DNA of 64,000 bases from Thermoanaerobacterium aotearoense (GTDB lineage Bacteria > Bacillota > Thermoanaerobacteria > Thermoanaerobacterales > Thermoanaerobacteraceae), in the NCBI RefSeq assembly GCF_009905255.1, contig NZ_CP047602.1:1240001-1304000 (forward strand), written 5' to 3'. Positions 54,399 through 62,841 of this stretch are shown one piece after another. How positions within the stretch are numbered: position 1 is the stretch's first letter; each line of letters opens with the position of its first letter. The notes below the pieces were generated by a model, which was not told the DNA's origin, did no database searches, and was given only the letters and a program-made list of their open reading frames with translations. The translations under genes were made by a program, and so were the position numbers.

Positions 54399-54728
54399 AT
54401 GAACGTATATGATAAAGCGTATGAATTAAAAAGAGCAATAGAAGAGCTGCCTGAATATAAAGCATTTAAAGATGCATTCAAAAAAATTGAGTCTAATGAA
54501 CAAAATAAAAAAATGTTAGAAGATTTTAGGAAAAAACAATTAGAAATTCAGACGAAAGAACTGACGGGAAAAGAAATAACAAAAGAAGATGAAGAAATGC
54601 TGAAAAAGCTTTATGATATACTAAGCTTAAATCCTGAATTAAATGCTTATCTTTCTGCAGAATACAGTTTTTCCAGGATAATGGATGACATTACAAAGAT
54701 TATAATGGATGTTGTTAATTTAAAATAA
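54399..54728 (+). CDS. YlbF/YmcA-family protein
   Basis: 109 aa all-helical. VYDKAYELKRAIEELPEYKAFKDAFKKIESNEQNKKMLEDFRKKQ is the family core. YlbF-YmcA-YaaT form the complex that tunes RNase Y in Bacillus; here the gene lies 12 bases after RNase J, which fits a role in RNA turnover (inference). Confidence 0.88.
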   Translation: MNVYDKAYELKRAIEELPEYKAFKDAFKKIESNEQNKKMLEDFRKKQLEIQTKELTGKEITKEDEEMLKKLYDILSLNPELNAYLSAEYSFSRIMDDITKIIMDVVNLK

Positions 54729-54733
54729 CAAAT

Positions 54734-54770
54734 AAAAACAAGTAGGCTAAAAACCTTACTTGTTTTTATT
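54734..54770 (+). terminator. terminator of rnjA-ylbF
   Basis: AAAAACAAGTAGG / CCTTACTTGTTTTT stem, symmetric A and T flanks. Confidence 0.75.
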
Positions 54771-54827
54771 TGTATATAATTATATAATCTTTGTATAAAG
54801 TGTCGATTTTTGATTTGAGGAGAGCTC

Positions 54828-55856
54828 ATGATGATAAATGTAAAGGGGAAAGTAAAAAAAAGATCGCTTGTTACGATTGTCATTGTAGTTTTTTTTATCA
54901 TATCAGCGGCTATATATTATGAGAGTTTGTTTAAGCCTGTTGATAATAACCCGACTGAAAAAGAAGTTGTCATACCGCAAGGTGCGTCTACTTTAGAAAT
55001 AGCTAAGATATTGCGAAATAAAGACTTAATAAAAAGCGAGTGGTTTTTTATTTTTCGTTCAAAATTTTACGATGATGGCGTCCAAATGAAAGCAGGAAAG
55101 TATCTTTTAAGTTCAAATATGACTACGGATGAGATAATTGAGAAGCTAAAAGAAGGAAAGGTTGTATTAGATACTGTCAAATTTACTATACCTGAAGGAT
55201 TTACTGTAAGTGAGATTGCAGACCGTTTGCAGCAGATGGGGATAGTCAAGAAAAGCGATTTTATGAATGAAGCTCAAAATGGTGTGTTTAATTATGAATT
55301 TTTAAAAGATATTCCTAAAGATAGACCTGATCGCTTAGAGGGATATCTTTTCCCTGACACATATATAATAAAAAGAGGAACCAGCGCTCATGATATTATA
55401 AATCTTATGCTGGTAAGGTTTGACGAAATATATAAATCTTATATAAAAGGGAAAGAGACAAATGTTGGCATGACTACCGACAAAATTGTGATAGTAGCCT
55501 CAATGATTGAAAAAGAAGCTAAAATAGACAAAGACAGACCACTTATTGCTGGTGTAATATACAACAGATTAAATAAAAACATGAAATTGCAGATTGATGC
55601 TACCGTTGAATATGCCATAGGAGAGCACAAAGACAAATTGTCTCTTGATGATTTGAAAGTTAATTCACCATATAATACCTATTTGCATTACGGATTGCCG
55701 ATAGGGCCGATCAGCAATCCGGGTTTAAAATCCATAGAAGCAGCTATAAATCCTGCGAAACATGATTATTACTACTATGTGGCTCAAAGTGATGGCTCTC
55801 ATATTTTTAGCAAGACGTATTTAGATCAGTTAAATGCAGAAAAAAAGGTCAATTAA
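54828..55856 (+). CDS. mltG: endolytic murein transglycosylase MltG
   Basis: Cuts nascent glycan strands at the outer membrane face. 342 aa: one N-terminal membrane span (LVTIVIVVFFIISAAIYY), a LysM-like part (IPQGASTLEIAKIL), then the YceG domain with LEGYLFPDTY, VASMIEKEAKIDKDRPLIAGVIYNRL (catalytic Glu) and SPYNTYLHYGLPIGPISNPG. GGAGAG precedes the ATG pair 54828/54831. Confidence 0.94.
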   Translation: MMINVKGKVKKRSLVTIVIVVFFIISAAIYYESLFKPVDNNPTEKEVVIPQGASTLEIAKILRNKDLIKSEWFFIFRSKFYDDGVQMKAGKYLLSSNMTTDEIIEKLKEGKVVLDTVKFTIPEGFTVSEIADRLQQMGIVKKSDFMNEAQNGVFNYEFLKDIPKDRPDRLEGYLFPDTYIIKRGTSAHDIINLMLVRFDEIYKSYIKGKETNVGMTTDKIVIVASMIEKEAKIDKDRPLIAGVIYNRLNKNMKLQIDATVEYAIGEHKDKLSLDDLKVNSPYNTYLHYGLPIGPISNPGLKSIEAAINPAKHDYYYYVAQSDGSHIFSKTYLDQLNAEKKVN

Positions 55857-55873
55857 AATAAGAGGTGCCGTTT

Positions 55874-56503
55874 ATGATAGATAGCGACATAAAATTTATA
55901 AGGCAATTGTTTGATGTAAGTCAAGGGCTGCTTAGAGAAATCGAGAGTTATGCAAGTGATAATTTTATTCCAATCGTAAAACCTGAAGTTGCGAAATTTT
56001 TGGAGACAATTATAAAAGTCAAGCAGCCAGAAAATATTTTAGAAATAGGCACAGCCATTGGATATTCTTCTATCGTGATGCTATTAGCTTATGAAAAATG
56101 TAAAATCCTTACTATTGAAAAAGACATGGATATGGCTGAGATGGCAAAAAATAATTTTATTAAAGCTTCTCTTTTAGATAGGGTCGAACTTATAAAAGGC
56201 GATGCTTTGGACGTTTTGCCTTGCCTTAATAAAAAGTACGACTTAATATTTATTGATGCAGCGAAAGGCCATTATAAGGAATTTTTTGACGAATCTTTAA
56301 GATTATTAAATGATAGAGGCATTTTGATTTGCGATAATATTTTGTATAAAGGTTATGTTGCTGCTGAAAAGCATGTAAAACATAAGCCAAGAACAATAGT
56401 TTACAGGATGAGAGATTTTATCTTGTATGTTTTAAACAAGACAGAGATATCTACGACAATTATACCCATAGGTGATGGACTGTCTATAAGCGTAAAGGAG
56501 TGA
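55874..56503 (+). CDS. SAM-dependent O-methyltransferase (YrrM/TrmR type)
   Basis: About 209 aa Rossmann methyltransferase: ENILEIGTAIGYSSIVML (SAM motif I), ILTIEKD, RVELIKGDALDVL, YDLIFIDAAKGHY, GILICDNILYKG. The Bacillus orthologue TrmR methylates 5-hydroxyuridine in tRNA wobble position; its partner U32 protein TrhP-type lies just downstream here, 4 bases apart, supporting the same joint role. Confidence 0.88.
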   Translation: MIDSDIKFIRQLFDVSQGLLREIESYASDNFIPIVKPEVAKFLETIIKVKQPENILEIGTAIGYSSIVMLLAYEKCKILTIEKDMDMAEMAKNNFIKASLLDRVELIKGDALDVLPCLNKKYDLIFIDAAKGHYKEFFDESLRLLNDRGILICDNILYKGYVAAEKHVKHKPRTIVYRMRDFILYVLNKTEISTTIIPIGDGLSISVKE

Positions 56504-56507
56504 AAAG

Positions 56508-57719
56508 ATGGTTGAATTATTGTCGCCAGCCGGTGATATAGAAAGAGTGAAAGTTGCGATAAATTATGGAGCCGATGCTGTTTATTTCGGCGGAAACAAT
56601 TATGGACTTAGAGCTACAGTCGGCTTTAGCATGGATGAGATAAAATATGCAGTTGAGTACGTTAAAAATCATGACAAAAAAGCTTATTTAACTGTAAACA
56701 TATTTCCTCACAATGATGACCTTATTGGATTGCCAGAATATATACACGAAGTTAGTAAAACGGGAATAGACGCAGTGATAATTTCTGATCCTGGTGTGTT
56801 TTCAATAGTTAAGGAAGTTGCGCCAAAGCTTGAAATTCATATAAGCACACAGGCTAATAACGTTAATTACAGAAGCGCAATTTTTTGGCATGACTTAGGT
56901 GCGAAGCGCATTGTTTTGGCTAGAGAATTGTCACTGCAAGAAATAGAGCAGATTAGACAAAAGACTCCAGATGATTTGGAATTGGAAGTGTTCGTCCACG
57001 GTGCAATGTGCATTTCATATTCTGGCAGATGTCTTCTTAGCAATTACTTAACGGGAAGAGATGCAAATAAAGGTGAATGTACACATCCATGCAGATGGAA
57101 ATATTATCTTGTTGAAGAGAAAAGACCTGGACAGTACATGAGGATAGAAGAAGATGACAGAGGAACGTATATAATGAATTCAAAAGATCTGTGCATGATA
57201 AAGTATATTCCGGATGTCATTAAAGCAGGTGTTACCAGCCTAAAGATAGAAGGCAGAAACAAAAGCTCGTATTATGTTGCTGTTGTGACAAAAGCTTATA
57301 GAAAAGCAATTGATGATTATCTGGAATTTGGCGATAAATATGTTTTTGATGAAAGTCTTTTGGAAGAATTAGGCAAAGTAAGCAATAGAGATTTTACGAC
57401 TGGTTTTTATTTCGGAAAGCCTGGCTCTGAATCACACAATTATGATTTTTCATCATACATCAGAAATTACAATATTGTTGGAATGGTGATGGATTACGAT
57501 GATAAAAGCGGAATGGCTGTAATTGAGCAAAGAAACAGATTTTTTTCAGGTGATGTAGTAGAGATCGTAGGTCCTAAAGATATGTTTACGGAAACTATTG
57601 ATAAAATGTATGATATAGAAGGCAATGAAATCGAAGTTGCGCCACATCCACAGATGATTGTGAAGATTCCATTAAAGAGGAAGGTAGAAAAATATTACAT
57701 TCTTAGGAAAAAAGTATAG
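56508..57719 (+). CDS. U32-family peptidase-like tRNA hydroxylation protein (YrrO/TrhP type)
   Basis: 403 aa. VELLSPAGDIERVKVAINYGADAVYFGG at the start, HISTQANNVN, and the family signature ELEVFVHGAMCISYSGRCLLSNYL with further cysteines in KGECTHPCRWKY, which bind an iron-sulfur cluster in relatives. Despite the peptidase name, these proteins take part in tRNA U34 hydroxylation. Pairs with the methyltransferase upstream. Confidence 0.9.
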   Translation: MVELLSPAGDIERVKVAINYGADAVYFGGNNYGLRATVGFSMDEIKYAVEYVKNHDKKAYLTVNIFPHNDDLIGLPEYIHEVSKTGIDAVIISDPGVFSIVKEVAPKLEIHISTQANNVNYRSAIFWHDLGAKRIVLARELSLQEIEQIRQKTPDDLELEVFVHGAMCISYSGRCLLSNYLTGRDANKGECTHPCRWKYYLVEEKRPGQYMRIEEDDRGTYIMNSKDLCMIKYIPDVIKAGVTSLKIEGRNKSSYYVAVVTKAYRKAIDDYLEFGDKYVFDESLLEELGKVSNRDFTTGFYFGKPGSESHNYDFSSYIRNYNIVGMVMDYDDKSGMAVIEQRNRFFSGDVVEIVGPKDMFTETIDKMYDIEGNEIEVAPHPQMIVKIPLKRKVEKYYILRKKV

Positions 57720-57732
57720 TTTTGTGAATGTT

Positions 57733-57772
57733 AAACTCCTTTGTGGGAAATAATAAACCCAGAAAGGAGTTT
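57733..57772 (+). promoter_or_regulatory. terminator-like hairpin enclosing the PBP ribosome-binding site
   Basis: AAACTCCTTT (57733-57742) pairs perfectly with AAAGGAGTTT (57763-57772), with GGG/CCC inside and a 10-nt loop. The 3' arm is the ribosome site of the next gene, and five Ts follow just before its ATG. It may end the U32 transcript and hide the PBP ribosome site. Confidence 0.75.
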
Positions 57773-57775
57773 TTT

Positions 57776-59380
57776 ATGAATAAGAAAAACCTTAGGTTTA
57801 TTGTTTTAAATACTACAACGACACTTCTTATCTTATCTTTATTGATAAGGCTTTTTTATATACAATACGTAAAAGGCGAAACATACGCTAAAATTGCTGT
57901 AGACCAAAAAATTCAAAGTTTAAATTTAGACAAAAAACGTGGTGAAATCTACGATAGAAATTTAATACCTTTTACAGACAGAACTTCAATAAAATACGTG
58001 TATGCAATTCCCGGCTTGATCATCAATAAAAAAGCAGCATCACAAATCATAAATAAACTGACAGGCATTTCAGAAAGTGAGATATATAAAAATCTAAATA
58101 CTGGGAAAGATATTCTTAGTTATAAAGTAAAATATACATACGACGAAAAGTTGCCTGTCGGAATCTTTATACTCAATATTCCTCAAAGATATGACTCTAA
58201 TTCATTGGCGAGACACATAATAGGATACAGTGGCAGCACTAATTATGGATTGGAAGATACATTCAACAAAGTTTTAAGCACTAACGGATATGATTTCATA
58301 GCTGTATTTAAAGACAACAATAATGACTATTTAAAAGGATTGGGTGTAAAAATAAGAAGCACTGATAAAAATGTATATTCGATTCAAACTACACTCGATT
58401 ATCATATTCAGAAAGCGGTAGAAAATATTTTGGATAAAAACAATATTAACGGTGCTGCAGTTGTTTTAAGTGTAAAAAATGGAGATATTTTGGCAATGGC
58501 TTCAAGGCCCAACTACGACCAAAATAAAGTTAGCGATTATCTAAACAGCAAAAACGAAGAACTGCTAAACAAAGCAGTGATGAATTATCCGCCGGGATCC
58601 ATTTTTAAAATAATAGTGGCATCTGCTGCATTAGAAAATAAAAAGGTTAATATATACGATAACTTTATTGACGAACCGTACATAAACATCGATGGAGTGA
58701 TTTACCATAATTTTATGGATGAGTCAAATGGATTGATTAATATGATTAAAGCATTTGAAGTCTCATCGAATACGACATTTATAAAGATTGGGCAAAAGAC
58801 AGGTGGCGGCGATATAATAGAAATGGCAAAAAAATTTGGAATAACAAAGGACGATAATCTGCCGATAGAGGAACAAATTGGCACATTGCCATCATTGGAA
58901 AATACATTAGGTGCTGGGATAGGTAATCTTTCGATTGGGCAGGGAGATGTCACAATGACTCCGTTGCAAGCTGCCGATGTTGCAGCGACCATTGCCAATA
59001 ATGGTATAAGAAATGTTCCTAATCTTTTAAAAGCTATTGTAGACGAGAATGGCAATATTGTGGAAAATTTACACAAAGTAAATTCATACAGAGTTGTAAG
59101 TGAAAGTACAGCAGAAAGTGTAAAAGAAATGATGAGAGATGTTGTAGTAAATGGAACCGGAAAAAACGCAGAAACTGAGTATAAGTCGGCGGGAAAAACT
59201 GGTTCGGCTGAAGTAAACAGAGAAAAAAATATATATCATGCATGGTTTACTGGCTTTGTTCCTTATGATGAGCCTGTTTATGCAATATCAGTTTTTGTTA
59301 AAAATGGTGATATTGGTGGGATTAAAGCAGCTCCAATATTTAAACAAATAGCTGAAGAAATAATGAAATACTATAAATGA
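57776..59380 (+). CDS. class B penicillin-binding protein (transpeptidase)
   Basis: About 534 aa. One N-terminal anchor (about residues 9-30), a dimerisation domain starting LDKKRGEIYDRN, then the transpeptidase domain with PPGSIFKI (SxxK), VSSNTTF (SxN) and YKSAGKTGSAE (KTG). It crosslinks peptidoglycan; whether it belongs to the elongation, septal or sporulation group is not clear. No PASTA repeats. ATG 57776 is chosen, since AAAGGAG is 6-7 bases upstream. Confidence 0.92.
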   Translation: MNKKNLRFIVLNTTTTLLILSLLIRLFYIQYVKGETYAKIAVDQKIQSLNLDKKRGEIYDRNLIPFTDRTSIKYVYAIPGLIINKKAASQIINKLTGISESEIYKNLNTGKDILSYKVKYTYDEKLPVGIFILNIPQRYDSNSLARHIIGYSGSTNYGLEDTFNKVLSTNGYDFIAVFKDNNNDYLKGLGVKIRSTDKNVYSIQTTLDYHIQKAVENILDKNNINGAAVVLSVKNGDILAMASRPNYDQNKVSDYLNSKNEELLNKAVMNYPPGSIFKIIVASAALENKKVNIYDNFIDEPYINIDGVIYHNFMDESNGLINMIKAFEVSSNTTFIKIGQKTGGGDIIEMAKKFGITKDDNLPIEEQIGTLPSLENTLGAGIGNLSIGQGDVTMTPLQAADVAATIANNGIRNVPNLLKAIVDENGNIVENLHKVNSYRVVSESTAESVKEMMRDVVVNGTGKNAETEYKSAGKTGSAEVNREKNIYHAWFTGFVPYDEPVYAISVFVKNGDIGGIKAAPIFKQIAEEIMKYYK

Positions 59381-59390
59381 GACTTGCACC

Positions 59391-59435
59391 AAAGATTTTA
59401 AGTTGCATATATTTAATATGTGACTTAAAATCTTT
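59391..59435 (+). terminator. hairpin after the PBP gene
   Basis: AAAGATTTTAAGT / ACTTAAAATCTTT, 13-bp perfect stem with a 19-nt loop. Confidence 0.6.
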
Positions 59436-59474
59436 AAAGGTATCATCAAATCCAGTATTTTAAGGCATTTTACA

Positions 59475-59503
59475 GGTATCGATATTTTATCGATACCCTT
59501 TTT
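59475..59503 (+). terminator. terminator at the edge of the mobile element
   Basis: GGTATCGAT ATTTT ATCGATACC then T5. Right after it is the tandem word TTGATTGCGA (twice, about 59502-59522), where an attachment site might lie. Confidence 0.65.
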
Positions 59504-59619
59504 GATTGCGAATTGATTGCGAGTTGGAGAAAAATATAACTTAATTATGTACGATTTTGCAGGATTTCAAATTCAATCTTGCAAAAAATATATAAATCCA
59601 TGTAAATACAAATAAATGC

Positions 59620-59648
59620 TTGACAAAAAAACTCAAATGAGGTAAAAT
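59620..59648 (+). promoter_or_regulatory. promoter of the mobile-element operon
   Basis: Perfect TTGACA, 17-bp spacer, TAAAAT; about 240 bases before the first gene. Confidence 0.7.
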
Positions 59649-59654
59649 TAAAAG

Positions 59655-59810
59655 GTAAAGTGAAGCAAGGGCAAAGTAGGGTTATGTTTAGTAAAGTGAA
59701 TATTGTAGAGCCAGAGACCAGAGCCGGTCATCCTAATGGATGATTTAGTGAGCCAGAGTCCTGAGCCGATGTTTTTATGCAGAAAAAGCATAAAGCGTCG
59801 GCTCTTTTTT
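59655..59810 (+). ncRNA. structured leader RNA with repeated GAGCCAGAG words and a terminator
   Basis: Two 19-nt units, GAGCCAGAGACCAGAGCCG (59708-59726) and GAGCCAGAGTCCTGAGCCG (59750-59768), flank a small hairpin TCATCC TAAT GGATGA (59728-59743). The GAGCCGA end of the second unit is the 5' arm of a strong terminator (59763-59804, TCGGCTC plus TTTATGC/GCATAAA) with T6. The first unit has the same GAGCCG and could pair instead, so switching is possible. Family not recognised. Confidence 0.6.
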
Positions 59811-59886
59811 ATTTGCCCCTCAAAAACATATAAAAGGTATTTAGGCGAGGTTCAATATTTATCATTGTTATAGGAGGTGATTTGAA

Positions 59887-60087
59887 GTGGAAAAACGGTT
59901 ACTACGATTGCCAGAGGTAGCAAGAATACTTGACCTAAAGGAGGATCGAGTTTATGCATTGGCAAGGCAAGGTATTATTCCAGTAGTTCGTATAGGACGC
60001 CAATTGCGGATTGACCCCACTAAACTTCAGCAGTGGATTGACAACGGTGGGCAAGGTTTTGCAGGCGGATGGAAAAAGGAGGCTTAA
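59887..60087 (+). CDS. MerR/excisionase-type helix-turn-helix protein
   Basis: 66 aa. RLPEVARILDLKEDRVYALARQGIIPVVRIGRQLRIDPTKLQQWID is the HTH_17 (excisionase/TnpA-like) fold. GTG start after TAGGAGGTGA. Such proteins regulate or direct excision of integrated elements. It heads the operon behind the leader RNA. Base composition is visibly more GC-rich from here on than in the chromosome to the left. Confidence 0.85.
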   Translation: MEKRLLRLPEVARILDLKEDRVYALARQGIIPVVRIGRQLRIDPTKLQQWIDNGGQGFAGGWKKEA

Positions 60088-60090
60088 AAA

Positions 60091-60270
60091 ATGAAAGCAT
60101 TACGACCACTTAAGGCGATTAGGCAAAAGTGCTTACAATGCAGTAATGACCAGCCTGCGGAGGTGAGGAAATGTCCGATAACGACATGTCCTCTTTACCC
60201 CTACAGGTCTGGCCATAAGCCTTCCAAAAAAGGGAAGGAAAAAGAAGAAAAGGAGTGTTACCATCAATGA
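60091..60270 (+). CDS. 59-aa Cys-rich phage/plasmid-type small protein
   Basis: LRPLKAIRQKCLQCSNDQPAEVRKCPITTCPLYPYRSGHKPSKK holds CxxC-(x)n-C-(x4)-C, a four-Cys zinc-binding pattern common in small proteins of phages and integrative elements. The ATG follows AAAGGAGGC by 8 bases, and the stop overlaps the next gene start. Function unknown. Confidence 0.78.
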   Translation: MKALRPLKAIRQKCLQCSNDQPAEVRKCPITTCPLYPYRSGHKPSKKGKEKEEKECYHQ

Positions 60271-60866
60271 CTTCTAACTTTATTGTAGCTGATAAATTTC
60301 AAGAAGTCAAAACATCGGTTACACTCCTAGAGGCGATTGAACGCTATGGGCTTAATCCTATAAAGAAAGGCTCACGTTATTGGGCATTATGTCCGTTCCA
60401 TGCCGACAAAAATCCTTCTATGGCAATTTATGATGAAGCCTATCATTGCTATGGATGCCAAGCACATGGCGATGTAATAGACTTCACAGCAAGGTATTTT
60501 AATATCACACCATTAGAAGCAACCAAAAAGCTAGCGAGTGATTTTGGCATACGCCTAGAAGGGAGTAAACCCAGCAAAGAGGCACAGCGAAAGATTAGGC
60601 AAAAGCAGGAGTTAGACAAGCTTTATAAAGAGTACAACAAAAAATTCAACGAAGTTTATGATTATCTTTGTCGGCTTAATCAATTATATCAAAAGATTAA
60701 GCAAGCTATAGAAACACCTGAAGATATGGATATTCCCGAATTTGTAGAAGCATGCCATATGCAGGACATAGTCCAATATTGGCTCAATGTCTTGTTAGAT
60801 GGCAACATAAAAGAAAAAATTCAAGTGTTGAAGGAGGTACAGGAATGGAAACAAAGGAGGAAGTAA
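60267..60866 (+). CDS. CHC2 zinc-finger primase-like protein
   Basis: 199 aa. The DnaG-type zinc-binding domain is complete (ALCPFHADKNPSMAIY ... YHCYGCQAHGDVIDF; C-x2-H ... C-x2-C), followed by a helical Lys-rich region (residues about 95-199) with no TOPRIM polymerase domain. It probably recognises DNA for the element's replication together with the DUF3987 protein downstream. ATG 60267 is preferred over GTG 60255, which touches the ribosome site. Confidence 0.85.
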   Translation: MTSNFIVADKFQEVKTSVTLLEAIERYGLNPIKKGSRYWALCPFHADKNPSMAIYDEAYHCYGCQAHGDVIDFTARYFNITPLEATKKLASDFGIRLEGSKPSKEAQRKIRQKQELDKLYKEYNKKFNEVYDYLCRLNQLYQKIKQAIETPEDMDIPEFVEACHMQDIVQYWLNVLLDGNIKEKIQVLKEVQEWKQRRK

Positions 60867-62176
60867 TTAGAGCGATCCGAGAGTTACATGCCGAAGATAT
60901 TTTTTCGGATAAGGTTACCAGCATACCAACAGAAAACAAGCAAAATTCCCTATTAAATGAAGCCGTACCTTATCCACAAGATTTTGCTCCTGAAGCATAC
61001 AGCGGAATAGCTGGGAAATTTGTCAAGGAAATACAAGACTATACGGAAGCCGATCCAGCGGCAATATTAATGAGTTTTTTGACCGCATGCAGTTGCTACG
61101 TAGGCAAAGGGGCTTATTTACAAATTGGAACCGAAAAATTTACGCCGAATATTTTTTGCCTCCTAATTGGCGACAGTGCAAAATCAAGGAAGGGAACAAG
61201 CTGGACACCTATTAGGGAAATATTTTTGAGGCTAGACCCTGTCTTTGAACGAGAACACATCAAAGGTGGTTTCGGAAGCGGAGAAGGCATTATTGCTAAA
61301 ATAAAAGACGATGACGATGGTGATGAAGAAAACAGACCAGACCAAAGACTGCTAATATACGAGCCCGAATTTTCTTCAATCCTCAAGGTAGCTTCACGAG
61401 AAGGGAATTTATTAAGCGATATTATCCGCAAAGCGTGGGATAATCTTCCGCTTGAAAATAACACAAAGCTTGAAGGCACATCTATAAGGGCAAGCAATCC
61501 ACACGTAGCGATATTGGCACATATCACAATGGCAGAATTGCTCAAACTGACAAAAGAAGTTGATATAAGCAATGGATTTTTGAACAGGTTTCTAACCATG
61601 TGCGTCAGGCGAAGCAAATTATTGCCACTAGCCGACCCAGTGCCAAATTGCATTTATAACGAGGCTGTGCAAGCCCTAAAAGGAGTAAAGGATTGGTTAG
61701 AAAGATTAGACGATAGAAGGCTTCAATTCGACCCTATTACGTCAGAGCTGTGGCAGGAAATTTATTCAACGCTGGCAAATGTCGATTACGGTGAGAGAGT
61801 AAACGCCCTGACAGCAAGGGGAGAACCATATATTTTAAGGCTTGGGTTGCTGTACGCAATATTGAACAAAAGTAAAATTATTATGCCAAGTCACCTATTA
61901 GCGGCACAGGCTATTTGGGATCGGAACGTGCAGTCCATAAGATTTTTGTTTGGCGAAGATACCAAAGAAAAAAAGATAATGGATGCAATCATTGAGGGAT
62001 TGAGGAAATACGGGAGCATGTCACAGACTGACATATATCGGAAAATATTTGGTTGCAACGTAAGTGCCGATAAAATTAAACATGCACTTCAACGATTATC
62101 AGCTAAAGGGCTGATTTCTGAAAATACAAATCATGATGGTCGGAGCAAGAAGACCATCATTTGGAAATTGAAATAG
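60845..62176 (+). CDS. DUF3987-family replication protein
   Basis: 443 aa. A P-loop-like segment FCLLIGDSAKSRKGTSW (about residues 98-114), a Walker B-like RLLIYEPEFSSIL, HVAILAHITMAELL, NGFLNRFLTMCVRRS and a C-terminal winged-helix region (YGSMSQTDIYRKIFGCN ... LSAKGLISE). DUF3987 proteins sit with primases in plasmids, phages and satellites and probably act as helicase/ATPase. AAGGAGGT precedes ATG 60845; it overlaps the CHC2 gene by 22 bases. Confidence 0.82.
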   Translation: METKEEVIRAIRELHAEDIFSDKVTSIPTENKQNSLLNEAVPYPQDFAPEAYSGIAGKFVKEIQDYTEADPAAILMSFLTACSCYVGKGAYLQIGTEKFTPNIFCLLIGDSAKSRKGTSWTPIREIFLRLDPVFEREHIKGGFGSGEGIIAKIKDDDDGDEENRPDQRLLIYEPEFSSILKVASREGNLLSDIIRKAWDNLPLENNTKLEGTSIRASNPHVAILAHITMAELLKLTKEVDISNGFLNRFLTMCVRRSKLLPLADPVPNCIYNEAVQALKGVKDWLERLDDRRLQFDPITSELWQEIYSTLANVDYGERVNALTARGEPYILRLGLLYAILNKSKIIMPSHLLAAQAIWDRNVQSIRFLFGEDTKEKKIMDAIIEGLRKYGSMSQTDIYRKIFGCNVSADKIKHALQRLSAKGLISENTNHDGRSKKTIIWKLK

Positions 62177-62184
62177 CTTATCCT

Positions 62185-62383
62185 TACGTAATAAACGTAT
62201 TTACGTATTAAATGTTTACTTTGGCTTGAAATCAAGGTTAATTAATACGTAATCGCCTACGTATTAATTACGTATTATATATCAATTGATAGGTGAATTA
62301 ATAAATACGTAATTAATACGTAATTAATACGTTCCCGCAAACCCGCATGAATACTGCAAATACGTAAATACGTAAAATACGTA
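62185..62383. repeat. TACGTA iteron-like array (candidate replication origin)
   Basis: Ten perfect TACGTA palindromes start at 62185, 62202, 62246, 62258, 62269, 62306, 62317, 62361, 62369 and 62378, plus near matches at 62195 (AACGTA) and 62328 (TACGTT). Many sit in AATTAATACGT units at 11-12 bp spacing, about one helical turn. The surrounding DNA is very AT-rich. It follows the DUF3987 gene. Confidence 0.8.
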
Positions 62384-62409
62384 AGGATATAAAAAGAAGG
62401 TGGTAAAAG

Positions 62410-62829
62410 ATGGAACAGCATGAGAGTTATTGGAATTATGATAATTTGCTAGATAAAATAAAACGGAAGTACAGAGAGCTAAACCAATGGAGCGAGGAAA
62501 AGGCGTTTAAATATATTCAAGATAAATTACACGAGATAGAAGAAAAGCATAAAGGTGGCGATACCTTTGGCATTGAGTGGGTTGAAAAACATCACCAACC
62601 CCTAAATAGGAAGCATAATGAAGCCATTGAAAAAATCAATCGTTCCTTTAAAGTTAAAGACATGACACTTCTTTGTAATAGTATGGCAGAATTTGAAGGC
62701 GTGATAAGCGAGATTGTAGAAGCCTGTAAAAAGGCGAAGCAGTTGGCGGAGAAGTATGAAGTAGATATAAATTCTATCTATTGGGACGAAGCACAGCAAG
62801 CCTATGTAATAAAATACAATCAGAAGTAA
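62410..62829 (+). CDS. hypothetical protein of the mobile element
   Basis: 139 aa, charged and helical, no membrane span or Cys motif. It has two Lys/Glu-rich helical regions (residues 12-50 and 70-120) and the end IYWDEAQQAYVIKYN. GAAGGTGGT precedes the ATG, directly after the TACGTA array. I do not recognise a family. Confidence 0.7.
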   Translation: MEQHESYWNYDNLLDKIKRKYRELNQWSEEKAFKYIQDKLHEIEEKHKGGDTFGIEWVEKHHQPLNRKHNEAIEKINRSFKVKDMTLLCNSMAEFEGVISEIVEACKKAKQLAEKYEVDINSIYWDEAQQAYVIKYNQK

Positions 62830-62841
62830 GGGGGAAACACA

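Noticed and set aside
62185-62383. TACGTA array as a CRISPR
   Set aside because: Units are short palindromes with irregular 8-44 bp spacing and no unique spacers of constant length.
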